A model generated the notes under the pieces. It was not told the DNA's origin, ran no database searches, and saw only the letters and a list, made by a program, of their open reading frames with translations. From [Phialemoniopsis] sp. UDSM-2020 (taxonomy: Eukaryota; Ascomycota; Sordariomycetes; Thyridiales; Thyridiaceae), in NCBI GenBank assembly GCA_018873225.1, contig JAEILZ010000008.1, positions 1,240,001-1,304,000 of the forward strand: DNA of 64,000 nucleotides, in the 5' to 3' direction. Position 1 is the stretch's first letter. Every line of letters begins with the position of its first letter. Shown here one piece after another: positions 33,009 to 43,730 of the stretch. A program made the position numbers and the translations under genes.

Positions 33009-35272
33009 TCAATATCCTCGAAAGTCTCCACGAGCGACATCCCACAACTCGGGGAAGTAAAAGTCTCCCGGCATCTGCTCTTGCCAGTCATCCAATAGCA
33101 AAGTCTGGTCCAGGTCCGAGAGAGCCATGGCCTCATCAAAGCTAGTCGACTCGCCAACCTGACCTCCGCCATCAACGTCACCTTCGCTCTCAACTGATAT
33201 CGGTGGTCGTGATTGCGCCCTTTGACGAGCCCTTGCCCCGCCATTGTTGCGTCTACGAAAGGTTGGTAACGCGCCTTCGCTCATTTGCTTGACTGTTGTC
33301 TCGCACTGTCCCAGGCAGATATCAACTAAGTCCCAGTTTGCATCTTCTTTCATCTTGCGAAGGTAATCAATTAGCCTTTGAGCAGTTGAAACACAATTGT
33401 CGGCAGTGCTGTTGTTCTGCGCTTCTAAGGCACATCTCATCATCAGAGTTGCCGCAGATGCGAAATGATAGGCAGTATCTTGTTGACATGTTAGCGGTGA
33501 CATTTCAGAGAGCTCTTATGTCAACTTACATGGCAACCAGAACGCCCTGGTCTCATCGATCGATATTGAGACAACAAAGTCTATGAGAGCTGTTCCAGAC
33601 TTGATGCAACGCGACTGGTGGTAAGCCGCTTCCTCTTGGTCGCTCGTCCGAGTAGCCTAAGGTTGTCAGATGAATTCAGTGATGACGCCGGGGTATACTA
33701 ACCTGAAGTGCCACGCGACAAATGCACATCTTTACGGCCAGGAAAGAGATTTTGAGATTCAAGGCGCCAGGTTGATCTCTCTCGAAATCTGCAACTCCAG
33801 GGTTGAGCCAAGTCGGCAGCGAATCTTGCCAATCATCTACAGAAGTCTCTATTCGTCGGAGAGTCCTGAGGGTAGTTTCCAACGGTTCCTCTCGTAATGA
33901 GTAGATCACACTCAGGAGATTACCAAGGAGCTGTGTGAGCCGGCAAAGAGCTATGAATGACTGTGCTCCCTTCTCGCGCATTTGAGACGCGGGTGTGCCA
34001 CCGGCTGGGGCATCTTCTATGATTGTACTCATCTCAGGCAGAGCAACATCCCACTGATCGCGATGGACGTGGCCTGGTGTTCCATGGCTAAGGCTTGCCC
34101 TGTAACATGATCAGGAAAGCCAGAGGACAAGGATGGTGTGACTTACCAGTAATCATGGATAAGCAAACCCCACCATGTTTTGACGCGAAGATTCTTCTGC
34201 CTCGGATCTAGGTTCCAACGACTAGGGTCCCTGTTGAGCCCCAGACTCTGGGCCAATGCAACAGCACTGCCAATATTGACAGCATTATACGTTATCGAAG
34301 TGATTGGACGCCCGAGAAGATCCAAGATGCAGGCGAGGACTGTGGAGAATGTCGGGGAGAGGAAGTCATCGTGCATAGCACTGACAGTGAGGTTCCAGAT
34401 GTACCGTATATCGGGCACAGGGCGGCCGGTAGCGGCAACTGCTCCAGATAGTTCCCAGTAGACAAGAATCACCGCGTATATCTCACACACCAGAGTGTGA
34501 GGTAGGGTGCCTTGCTGATAAGCTTTCCTGACCGCTGTCTCGTCGAGAATGGGGAAGGGAGGGTGGATGACATCGAAATATCTACCGGCAGATGAGTTTA
34601 GAGATTGGACTTCTTAATATTCGTGGGTCAAGCTTACAATCCCATGAGGTCCGGCCCCAAAGGCTCCAGAATCTTCTCAACCACTTCGCATTGCTTGAAC
34701 CCCGGTGTCCCGTTTCCGGACGACGCCGTCGACCGCTGCCTCGGGACCTTGAGGTACACGACAGGGTTTCGGGGGTCGTCCGAATAGACACTGTACGGAT
34801 TGGGATGCACGTGGCTCTCGGCAACATTGTCGCGCGGTGACATGAACTGCTCCAGCATCTGCGCATCCCGGGCCAGGGCCGGGCCGACAATGTGGCCCAA
34901 CAGGCCGCTCCCCGACGCCAGTGGTGACATCGGGGCCGGCACGCCATGGACGGCACCGGAAGTGTACGCTACACCATGCTGGCTCTCATTCGCGCCCGTC
35001 GCTCTCGGTGTGGCGGCAGAGCTGGTGGTCAGTGTTCTCCCCGACCTTCGCAAGTTGGGCGTCGCGCGACCTCTGCTGCCCACGCGATGATCAGCACTCG
35101 TCGTGATGCATTCTTTCCGATGCGCTCGGCACAGCGCACACGGTTCCCTCAGCCGGGCGCGATCACAGCGCGTTTTCCGCCGGTGGCAGTAGTCACAGGC
35201 GGGGATCTTGTGGGACCGGTACGGCCGTGCCGGGACTTGGTCGTTGCCTGACGGGGAGCTGGCATCGGCCAT
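33009..35272 (-). CDS. Zn(II)2Cys6 fungal-specific transcription factor
   Basis: I take the start at ATG 35272 (MADASSPSGND); an in-frame ATG at 35305 would add 11 residues. The zinc cluster CDYCHRRKTRC then CALCRAHRKEC lies at about residues 26-55. A Ser/Thr/Ala-rich linker follows, and the middle homology region spans later exons (for example YFDVIHPPFPILDE, VKTWWGLLIHDYW and LKISFLAVKMCICRVALQ). The tail is acidic (SDLDQTLLLDDWQEQ) and may activate transcription. Introns fall near 34.6, 34.1, 33.7 and 33.5 kb. It is a nuclear regulator with an unknown target. Tandem placement upstream of the ACC-deaminase-like gene suggests, but does not show, a regulator-target pair. Confidence 0.88.
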
Positions 35273-36144
35273 GAGGAGGATCTGCACTGGGAGGGTCGCA
35301 CGCACAGGGGTTCAACAGGACGTGCCCGTGCTTTCGGGGACGAGGAGATGAGGTGTGGTCGGCGCCGATGATTTTAGGAAAGAGGTGGGGAAAGACGACA
35401 GTCGGCGAAGTTTGCCGGTGGATCATCGAGGGATCGGGAAAGGAATGCTAGTGTGCCGACTAGTGGCGCCCGAACAGCGCACTTATCTCGGCCAGTGCTT
35501 GGATTTGCTAAAGAGGAGAAGTCGTCTGTGAGGCCTATGTTGTGGTCATAACAAAGTAGGATAGTTGCGAGATCTAGTTCACACAATGAGGTGGCGATAG
35601 TCTGCTATCGGCATCGTGACCGCGATAATTTCCGATGGCTCTGTTAACACATCATCGCAACGGTACGCGTTAGTGTGCAGTACACAGGAGCAAGTCTCAA
35701 AACCCCATATGAGTTGCAATTGGTAGACACAGTAGAACTCATTTCAGTATAGGCCAGATATGATGTTAGAAAATTACAGATGACTTGTGCATGTGCATAC
35801 AGGCCGCGATTTGTATAAGGTTGTCAATACGTCTGCTGTCTGCACTGGCGGGCTTCTAAACAATTACGACGCCAAGTCGCTGGATTCGAAGCAATGGGGT
35901 TATGGTCATGGAGTGCTTGTAGAGCAGACGTCGAATGATCTCGAACATGATCCGCTCTTCAAGCCTCCACCAATCCGACCCGGAATCTGCACAATCATGC
36001 GGGCGCACATGCCACGTCAGTACCCTACGCCACTTCAGGTGCCTTACGGGCATCTACGGCCGAGGAAATGAACAGGACGGCGAATTCATGATATTGATTC
36101 AATCTTGAGTCATCAACGATGAGCCATCTTAGCTAGTGAGGAGG
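35273..36144. other. Intergenic stretch, no gene seen
   Basis: About 870 bp upstream of the minus-strand regulator and of the plus-strand coiled-coil gene, so it serves both as promoter. No repeat or RNA gene recognised. Confidence 0.4.
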
Positions 36145-36700
36145 ATGAGCAATCAACGCAGCCCACTGTCGAATTTGGCCCCGATGCCGGTCCGCACGGA
36201 GAAAGGGATCTCGGTGGTGCAGATATCAGCCTGGTCTATAACAGTGAGACATCTCTAATATCCAAATGGGGATGAGTCCTGACCCAGAACAGTCTTCAGA
36301 ACGAAGTCTACAGACTTTCTCACCGGTCCGGGTACCCGAACAACAACCACCAACCGACCTCGCTGCCAGAGGCTGGCCGACGCAGCCGACCATGTCATAC
36401 GAGGTGGAAGAACGTCTCGAGCGAGACAGGCGATTACGTTTCGAGCGCCTTCAAGAGCTGCAGCGGCGGAGAATCAGACGACTGGGCAACGAGAAGCTGG
36501 CGCAGGCGCTCGAGAGAGCTAATGATGTCAACGAGGTGCGGAGCCAACTGCTGGCTCGGCTAGCGCGACAAGACAACGAGATTGGGGAGACCCTTGAGCG
36601 ACAAGACATTGGGCAGGAGGAAAAGGCCGAGGCCAAAAAGCGGCGGGAAGCTTTGCGTGCGGAGACTGTTGAAGCACTTTCGTTTCTAATAACGAATTGA
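36145..36700 (+). CDS. Small coiled-coil protein, unrecognised
   Basis: Proposed two-exon model: 36145-36243 and 36293-36700, with a 49-nt GTGAGA...CAG intron and frame kept; 168 aa. The C-terminal 100 residues are rich in Glu, Arg, Leu and Gln (EERLERDRRLRFERLQELQ, then LARQDNEIGETLERQDIG) and should form a long helix or coiled coil. The N-terminal part is Pro/Ser-rich. No signal peptide or membrane segment. I do not recognise a family. An unspliced alternative starts at ATG 36266, inside the proposed intron. The long biased helix is reasonable evidence for coding, but the gene model is weak. Confidence 0.5.
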
Positions 36701-36815
36701 AAAACTGTGCCAAAGTTCTGACATGTCTGGAAGCTTCTATTGTGGACAGCTAGATATAGGATACATGTATGAGTTAGGTAGATTGATGCTGAAGATATAC
36801 GCTTTTTGTTCTATT

Positions 36816-37544
36816 CTACTTCGTGTAGAACTGACCCGGCGCATTCTCGGGAAAGTAATCCAGCGACGCAAGCGAGATGTCCCGAACCATGTCCGGGTTG
36901 AACTTTTGCAGGCAGAAATTGGCAATCATCTCGAAGCCGGCCATGGCGCCCGCGCCGATCCACACCTCGCCCTTGCCGCCCTCGCCCTCCCAAGGCTTGT
37001 CCTGCACCACCCACCGCTGGTCGACCCACTCGACCTCCGGGTGCAGGGCCTTCGCCACGCCCTTGAACCCGCGGTTCGTCGTCGCCTGCCGCCCGTTGAG
37101 CACGCCCGTGCTCGCGAGCCAGAGGGACCCCGTGCAGGTCGTGAGCCAGTAGCGCGTGCGCGGGTACGCCTCGCGCAGGAAGCGGTCGGCCTCGGCGGGC
37201 CGCCAGCTCGGCATGTTGCCGCCCAGCAGGACGATGTCGAGGTCGCGCGGGCAGTCGTCGTAGGTGATGTTGGGCACCCAGCTGAAGTGCTGGAAGAAGG
37301 GGGTCGGCTCGATCGACGACCCGACGTAGAACCACTCGATCTCGACCATGTCGTCGTGGTACTTTGTGACGGCCGCGGACACGTCGGCCATGGCCTCGCC
37401 CATGGTGGCCAGCGAGGCGGCCATCTCGGGCGTCATGCGGCGCAGGCCGGCGATGATGTCGGTGCCCACGATGTCGGCGTTCTGCACGTGCTCCATCAGC
37501 ACGCCGATGCGGAGCTTCTTGGGCATGGGGGGTCCGGAGGCCAT
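36816..37544 (-). CDS. DJ-1/PfpI family protein
   Basis: Single exon. I take the start at ATG 37544 (MASGPPMPKKLRIGVLMEHV), giving 242 aa; the frame is open further upstream to 37697, but that extension has no family match. The nucleophile elbow is LTTCTGSLWLASTGVLNGR, with the conserved Cys after TT, as in DJ-1/PfpI and isocyanide hydratase-like proteins. The strand DIVLLGGNMPSW precedes it, and EVWIGAGAMAGFEM lies near the end. The superfamily covers glyoxalase III-like, hydratase, chaperone and amidotransferase functions, so the reaction cannot be named. No targeting signal, probably cytosolic. Promoter contains the 30-bp palindrome at 37763-37792. Confidence 0.82.
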   Translation of the reverse strand: MASGPPMPKKLRIGVLMEHVQNADIVGTDIIAGLRRMTPEMAASLATMGEAMADVSAAVTKYHDDMVEIEWFYVGSSIEPTPFFQHFSWVPNITYDDCPRDLDIVLLGGNMPSWRPAEADRFLREAYPRTRYWLTTCTGSLWLASTGVLNGRQATTNRGFKGVAKALHPEVEWVDQRWVVQDKPWEGEGGKGEVWIGAGAMAGFEMIANFCLQKFNPDMVRDISLASLDYFPENAPGQFYTK

Positions 37545-37762
37545 GGTTTCTGTGCTGGCAGTGTCTGGGGTGTGGGACTTGGGATTGAAGTGTGTGGCAA
37601 GAGATCTGAATCTTGCTGAACGTTTGCAAAAGAGTAGGAGAGTAGCGCTGATGCCCAGCATTATGATATTGAGACACTGAGTGGTGATTTGCGTCACCTT
37701 TTATCTATCTCTGCTCGGTGTTAGTGATTGAGTGCATACAGACCGAACTGGCTGGTGAGACG

Positions 37763-37792
37763 GTTAAGCTCCGAGGGCCCTCGGAGCTTAAC
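37763..37792. promoter_or_regulatory. Perfect 30-bp palindrome upstream of DJ-1-like gene
   Basis: The 15-nt arm GTTAAGCTCCGAGGG is followed at once by its exact reverse complement, with no spacer or mismatch. It lies 219-248 bp upstream of the start at 37544. It holds CTCCG and CGGAG half sites, as does the palindrome at 24678-24695. Either a regulator dimer site or a cruciform-prone element; the chance of such a repeat arising at random is low. Confidence 0.55.
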
Positions 37793-38349
37793 TTTCGTGG
37801 CCCCATGTAAGGTCTCCGTTGCGAAGGTTTCCGACTTACATTGTCGCCGATGCGAGAAAAATATGCTCAAATAAACACGAGGTCTATTGATTCAGAGTCA
37901 ATTGCCAGAATGTCCAATGTACTTGTATCATTGTGTCAGGAAAGGACGTCCAAAAGTCTGGACTGCCAGCACACGCGCCTCGCTTGTTCAAGTTAAGCTT
38001 GTTTTGACGCCAGGCCAAAGCGAGACACAACAATCGAAATGAGGACACCAGAGTAGATTTGAGCACATATGTCCTTGCTCTCCTATTCACATCTCTCTTC
38101 GTCCAAATAGCATTAGGATCGTGCCGGCTGACTTGACATCTCGGGCCTTCGCAGAGTCCGGTTCACCAGGTCCCGGTTGCCAAGCATGGAGGTCAGGGAT
38201 CATCACGCCGACTCCGAGTGGGCCGTTTTTGAGCGAGATAATCTTACGTTCAAGACCCGGCGCATAGCCCTCTCGGGCCCTTCAAGCATGCATATCACAG
38301 GTAGCGGACTGTCGGACCCAATCATTATCCCGTATTTCCTCTTCCGCTA
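37793..38349. other. Intergenic stretch, no gene seen
   Basis: About 560 bp between the palindrome and the 3' end of the F-box gene. No supported gene, RNA or repeat. Confidence 0.4.
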
Positions 38350-39735
38350 TCAAGGGTCATCGATACTCTCATACTGAAAGCCAGCCAAATCATACTCTTC
38401 AACCGTCCTGTACTCCGTCATTAGAATGTCGAGAATCTCAGCCTTAGACCTGAGCGGCTCGTTATATGTCACAGACAAGCCACGCTCCTTGTAGTCACGA
38501 TCGATTGAATCGAGTCGGTCCCACGGCAGCAAGCAATCAGACCAGGGCTCGATGGGGCTGGCAGCCCAAACTTCCGGTTGATACTGCACTCGGATCTCTC
38601 GCAGCGGCACCCCCATCTCAACTACCAAGACCTGAGCTATCGCGCGCAGAAACGACTCTTGCGGCTCGCCAAAGTCATCGAGCTTTTCGCTGCATTGCTG
38701 GTCTTGGAGGGTCAAGTCCCAGCAGAACGTGTTCAGTCGGGGCGCGGCCAGCTGGTGAACGAGATGAACATCGAGGTCGGTGCCATAGTAACAAAGGCTG
38801 AGAAACTGCAGGTTGGGGTAGCCCCTCACGTCAAAACCGTTCATCCCCGGTTCACAGAGGTGAGAGATGTGGATGCTCGTCAGAGAGTCCTTGTGAATGT
38901 CTAGCATGGGCTGAAAAGTCGCCAGGCTCCATTCTTTGTAATCGCTGCCTGGCCCCGCGTAGTCTCTCTGGAAGGCGTAGCGGAAGTCAAACTCCTCGAG
39001 TTGCTTGATCCACCGCACGAGATGGGTCAGAGCCTCCGGAGTCTGAAGGAATTCGAAAATGACCAATTTGGTGATGGGAGCAGTGTCCGGTCTTAGTTCA
39101 GCCCACTGGAGAGCAGTTCCCTCGGCCTTGCCGGTGTTTCGAATCTCCAAAGATCGCAAGTGTGCAGTTGGCTCTAGTTCTCCGAGGGCACTGCACACAA
39201 TTGGCTTGTGAGGTGTACGCCAGGAGCATCCAGTCAGGAGCAGTGATCGCAGCAGCGGCATGGTCTTGAGGGCGAGCGCCACGAAATCACCTTCGTGCGG
39301 GGACTTTTCGGCACGAAAAGACCACATCTTGAGGGTTCTGGTGTTGGACAGCCAACGGAGCAAGTCGTGCATGTGAGAAGCGTGTTTCTCAAGGTCTTGG
39401 CATGGAGAGGCATCAATCTCCAAATTTCGACAGTATTGTCTCAGCTTCGGGATTGCCTGCAGGGTTCTCCATGTCTCGTATGCGGAGTTGTCCTGCTTTT
39501 TTATCCTTCTCCAACACGCGCCATCATAGTGAATAGAGAGCCTCTCGTACAAGAGCGGTGTCGCCAGAGCATTAAAGCGGCGGCAGACCCTGACGAGGCC
39601 GACTAAGGCTACCAAGCGCTCGTCGCAATGCGCACAGACGCGAAGGTAGTGTAGGTCTTCCGGGGGCGGTACAGAGAGTGCTATGATTTGCGCCAGTAAC
39701 TCATCGGGAAATCTCAAGATATCTAACGTTGTCAT
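38350..39735 (-). CDS. F-box protein with degenerate leucine-rich region
   Basis: Single exon, 461 aa. The N-terminus LRFPDELLAQIIALSVPP and, further on, VRVCRRFNALATPLLYERL form an F-box-like helix set. The rest alternates short Leu-rich segments such as HLRSLEIRNTG, LTSIHISHLCEPG and LQFLSLCYYG, as expected for a weak LRR solenoid. F-box proteins bind Skp1 and present targets to an SCF ubiquitin ligase; the target here is unknown. Fungal genomes contain many fast-evolving members of this type. Two Cys (VCAHC) are inserted within the F-box region, between its first and last helices, which is a little unusual. Start at ATG 39735 is the first of the frame. Confidence 0.75.
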   Translation of the reverse strand: MTTLDILRFPDELLAQIIALSVPPPEDLHYLRVCAHCDERLVALVGLVRVCRRFNALATPLLYERLSIHYDGACWRRIKKQDNSAYETWRTLQAIPKLRQYCRNLEIDASPCQDLEKHASHMHDLLRWLSNTRTLKMWSFRAEKSPHEGDFVALALKTMPLLRSLLLTGCSWRTPHKPIVCSALGELEPTAHLRSLEIRNTGKAEGTALQWAELRPDTAPITKLVIFEFLQTPEALTHLVRWIKQLEEFDFRYAFQRDYAGPGSDYKEWSLATFQPMLDIHKDSLTSIHISHLCEPGMNGFDVRGYPNLQFLSLCYYGTDLDVHLVHQLAAPRLNTFCWDLTLQDQQCSEKLDDFGEPQESFLRAIAQVLVVEMGVPLREIRVQYQPEVWAASPIEPWSDCLLPWDRLDSIDRDYKERGLSVTYNEPLRSKAEILDILMTEYRTVEEYDLAGFQYESIDDP

Positions 39736-40279
39736 TGTGCACCGTGATTCTTATGATGGATTTGCAGGATGACTGAATTGATGGTCTCCGCAGGAATCTT
39801 TGACCAACATTGCGTCACGTGGATTGTTTGTTAGGCAGACGTGGCCATCAGAGCAAGGGTTCTTGCCGTCATGTTCATCAGGCTGACAGCAGTGGAAGGA
39901 CGGGTCTCGGGTCGACAACGCGCATGAGGGGTAAAAAATCTCTCAAACCGCCAATCAGCATTGACCGGTCTTTTCGAAACCAGAACTACACGTAAAATAC
40001 TCGAAGTTAGTGACTAGGTTCAATTCTGATCATACGTAGCTACGGGAGCACTTGACAAAGGAGACTATCCGGGTCTGTGAAAATGGAAATTAACATGAAG
40101 TCGTGCTGTATTATGTAGTAGTCATCAGTGTTGGTGATAATATGCTCTAGAGCAACGGGCAATGGCTATGAACATCAGAACGAAACAAAACAAAACATTC
40201 GACTCTCTCCAGGCCGTCCACTAGGATAAATACAGGGGTGGTTCAATGCTACCATACCAAACCATGTCACTGCTCTCAG

Positions 40280-41969
40280 CTACGGTATCGGCACAATTCC
40301 CAGCTCCACCCAGTCCGTGCCATTCAACTGCACCTCCACCACCGTCACGTCCCTCTGGAAGTAGCACCTCGTCTCGCCCGATGCCTGTTCCAGGACCAGC
40401 GGTCGGCCGTCCGCGTTGACGCGCGACATGGGCATCGTGATGCATCCGATCCGGGTCCCGTTGTCCGCCCTAGACAACACGGCGGGCCGAGATGTCTTCC
40501 AGCCCACGTCGTCGTCCTGCCAGACCATGTTGATCGCGGCGTCGGCGGCCTGGTACAGGATGAAGGTGTTGGTGCGCCGCTTGCTGTCGTTTGGGCGCGC
40601 CGTGGCGAAGGCCTCGATGGCGTTGCCCTTCGGGATGACGATGTTGGGGAAGGCGACGTCTGGGGCGACATGGTCAGCTGACTTGTACAAAACACTCGGC
40701 GAGGAAGGAGACTCACTTGAAGGCCATGATCGCGTCACGTTGCCTGTCGTGGCAGCATTAGGGATGAACGTCGACAAACTCCCATCTCCTCGCTGATACA
40801 CCACGCCGTAGCCTCCCGGCTGGGCCACCGTCTCAAAGGAAGCGGAGAGCGGTACGATGCCCAGATCCGAGCCCTGCATGCCGACGACGTTCTGGTTGGT
40901 GGCAAAGTACTGTATCGAGGGGCCGAAGATGCCGTCGCCGAAACCGTTGAGCAAGTTTCGCATCTCAATGATGTTGTTTTTGGCGTCCTGGTAGATGATG
41001 TATGGCCAATAGGTAGCGATGGAGCTTTCTTGATGGGAAGTTAAATTAAAGTCTACGATGCCGTCGGCCTGGGCAGGCGGCTTGTTCTGGTTGTTGAAGT
41101 TGACGCCGGTCAACAGGTTGTCCGGAGGGCTGAAGTAAAAGACTTCAATTTGTGGCTAGTGGTTGCAAGGTCAGAAAAGGCGTCCAAGCACAGTCAATTT
41201 ATGGTCTCACCTGGAAGTCCGTATAGAAGACAATGGTCGTAGCCCCAATGGGCGTGTTCGGAGCAGCTCCGGCAGCCGCAGCCGCAGGTTGCAACCAGTA
41301 AGAGTTGTTCTGCGTTGGCAAACCCCTCCCACTGTCATACTGCGAGACACGGAGAACGTTGTCGGGACCTTGATAGTACAAATACAATTCCACGCCGGTG
41401 ACCTTTCTCCATGCAGTCACTCCTAGAGGCGAGTTAGGTTTTATTGACTTCAATTGCGCTGGCCCAGTGGCAGAAGGGCCCGGGGGTGCACTTGAGGTTG
41501 ATGATGTGCCGGCGGATGCGCCAGCTGAGCCGGCAGAAGACGCATTATTGTTCCTCCCAACCGTTCCTCCTATGGCACCGCCGACGATGGCGAGAACGAT
41601 GATCAGTCCCACCACGGCCCATATCACCCGTTGTCGTCCAGTGTGCGGGAGGAATGTGAATCGCTTTGGAGACGCTACTGACTGCTGCTGTAGGTTCATG
41701 TTGCTTGACTGATCATGCTCGTCGTACTTGGGAAGACCTCGAGGATAGTCTACTCCAGCAAGCTCGTTGGGGTACTTCTGTGACATCGCATCATCGTGCG
41801 AGTAGTAGGCATAGGGGTAGTTGTCCTGAAATATCACGACTTCCAGTCCAGCCGGCTCCGAGTACGGTTGATTCCTTGTCCGCCCCTGTACGGGACTGCC
41901 CCAACCAGCCTGAAATATGAATTCAGCATATGGATGCATAAGACTTTGCCTGGATATAACACTCACCAT
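40280..41969 (-). CDS. Single-pass membrane protein with fucose-lectin-like ectodomain
   Basis: Proposed model: 41969-41967, 41909-41211, 41155-40717 and 40659-40280; 506 aa. The first exon is only the start codon, followed at once by GTGAGT; after splicing the protein begins MAGWGSPVQG. A cytosolic part (SEPAGLEVV, YPRGLPKYDEHD) leads to one membrane helix, VIWAVVGLIIVLAIVGGAIGG, then a Ser/Ala/Gly-rich linker and an ectodomain. The ectodomain has beta-propeller-like repeats with aromatic residues (VELYLYYQGPDNVLRVSQYD, SSIATYWPYIIYQDAKNNIIEMRN), as in fungal fucose-specific lectin-like proteins. Two introns are 57 nt without stops, so unspliced versions also stay open. Likely a cell-surface glycan-binding protein; ligand unknown. 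Confidence 0.7.
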
Positions 41970-42635
41970 GTCACCAGACCTTGTCCTGCGGTCTTTGCTA
42001 TACCGAGTTGGTTCCTGACAGTTCCCTGATCGTGTTGCTGTTGTCGTTGGGTTGATACATGAGAAGCAGTGATCACGCAGTGGCACTGATCTTACATACA
42101 CAGAACCAGGAAAGAAAGTGTAAACGGAGTGACAGGTAGGACAAGGGAGACCCGAGAGATTGGGGTGGGTGGTGGGCGCAGGTCGTCTCTCCCAGCTCAC
42201 CGCTGAAGAATCAAGCTTAACAAGGCTGGGCGCAGTCCTGCCAACAGCAGAACCCCTCGTCAGAGCCCCTGTATGTGTGCCTAGGCCCAAATTGCTTGGT
42301 GGCAGTCTCAGATGCCTTTTGGAACCAACAACACTTGTGATGGAGGTGAGTGGAGCAAAGTCCGGGCGGTTATGCGGCGCGACGGGTCCCCCGAACTGGT
42401 CGGTCTCCGCGCACCTGATATCCACCCAAGACAGGTCGGGTGCCTTTCACGTTCAATCTTTCGAGCGTTTTTGAACAACATTAGTCCGTTCAAATCATTC
42501 GAAGATCCTTTCAAGCTGTGAAATTATGATCCCATTGTATCAAAAACATGCAAAATATGCGGTGTATCTAGATCCGTCTAAAGACTCCATGACCTTTACG
42601 CCACTAAATCAAACCCCATGCCCCCGGAAAAGCGC

Positions 42636-43730
42636 CTACGCTTCCTTGCAAGTTTCCCAGCTCGTGAATCCCCTTTCCTTCTGCCACATCGTGAGCTTCT
42701 CAATGAGGACAGGATCGATGTTCCGGTTGGTCTTGATAAACAACGTCTCGTACGGGTGGAGGTTGGTCCCAAAATACGCCTTCTCGAACTGGACATCATT
42801 ACCAAAATCCTCATTGGCTTTGCAATACGCATCGATGTCCTTTTGCGATTCGAAACTCGTCATGAGGGCGTCTACCTCGTAGCCCTGCGATCGAATGAGG
42901 GCCGTGGTGCCGATCTCTGCGTGCACTGCTGTGCTCCAATCCTTGTAGCAGCCACTCAGTCCGACAGGGTCGTTCTTAGAACCGAAGGCATCGTCGCGCG
43001 ATGCGTTGGTCGCCAGCTTATCGTCGAGCAATACTCCCATGCCGACATCATCCGTCGCCCAGACCATGGACTGTACGTGAGGCGTGTGCTTGCAGTTGAC
43101 AGTCGTACCGACGAGCTGTGATAATCGATTAGTGACACCACAGCGGCATATAGACAAACTTGTGCTTACCTTGACCTGATCTGTTACTCTCCTCAGGAAA
43201 AGATCGGTCCAGCACGACCGACTCCAGACAGGCATGAAGGGTCCCCGAACGCTGGCGTTCATGGTAATGAATCGCTTGTACTTCTTCCACAGATCGTCCT
43301 TCCGGAGTACCTCTCCGATCGCCCCAAGGTCGAAGCAAGTGTTGTCCCGTTGCACAGTGGCGATGTAAGGGTGTTGGGGTATTTGATCGATCATGTCGCT
43401 CTCGCCATTGAAGACAAAGAGAAAGTCGGCTTGGTCATGCAGGCCATTCTCGATGAAAAAGTTAAGGTTCGCCCGCGCATTTTCCGTCTCGTGATACACG
43501 TAAACAATAAGAGGGCGGAATGTCCTGTCGGCCGCATGCGACAGATGGCTTGCGATGCTCGAGGCACCGCTCTGCGAGTTCATCAACTGGCTGAACCCTT
43601 GGAAAGAGTCAGACTGGAGACCTACACGCAGGAAGTAAGGATGGCCCAGGATAACGAAAGACAAAACAAAGGCGGCTACTAGTACAAAGCGCACGAAAGT
43701 CGTCGAAGCCATCGAACTCGACATAATCAT
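42636..43730 (-). CDS. Type II membrane glycosyltransferase-like protein
   Basis: Two exons, 43730-43170 and 43115-42636; the 54-nt intron has no stop and divides by three, so the reading frame is open with or without it. Spliced length 346 aa. An N-terminal hydrophobic anchor (FVRFVLVAAFVLSFVILGHPYFL) is followed by a luminal domain with YVYHETENARANLNFFIENG, NTCFDLGAIGEVL and PHVQSMVWATDDVGMGVLL. This pattern is common in fungal Golgi proteins resembling rhamnan-synthesis or galactosyl transferases, but I do not know a characterised member. The start could also be at one of the next two Met codons. It lies next to the lectin-like membrane gene, also on the minus strand; a shared role in surface glycans is only a possibility. 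Confidence 0.75.
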   Translation of the reverse strand: MIMSSSMASTTFVRFVLVAAFVLSFVILGHPYFLRVGLQSDSFQGFSQLMNSQSGASSIASHLSHAADRTFRPLIVYVYHETENARANLNFFIENGLHDQADFLFVFNGESDMIDQIPQHPYIATVQRDNTCFDLGAIGEVLRKDDLWKKYKRFITMNASVRGPFMPVWSRSCWTDLFLRRVTDQVKVSTSLSICRCGVTNRLSQLVGTTVNCKHTPHVQSMVWATDDVGMGVLLDDKLATNASRDDAFGSKNDPVGLSGCYKDWSTAVHAEIGTTALIRSQGYEVDALMTSFESQKDIDAYCKANEDFGNDVQFEKAYFGTNLHPYETLFIKTNRNIDPVLIEKLTMWQKERGFTSWETCKEA

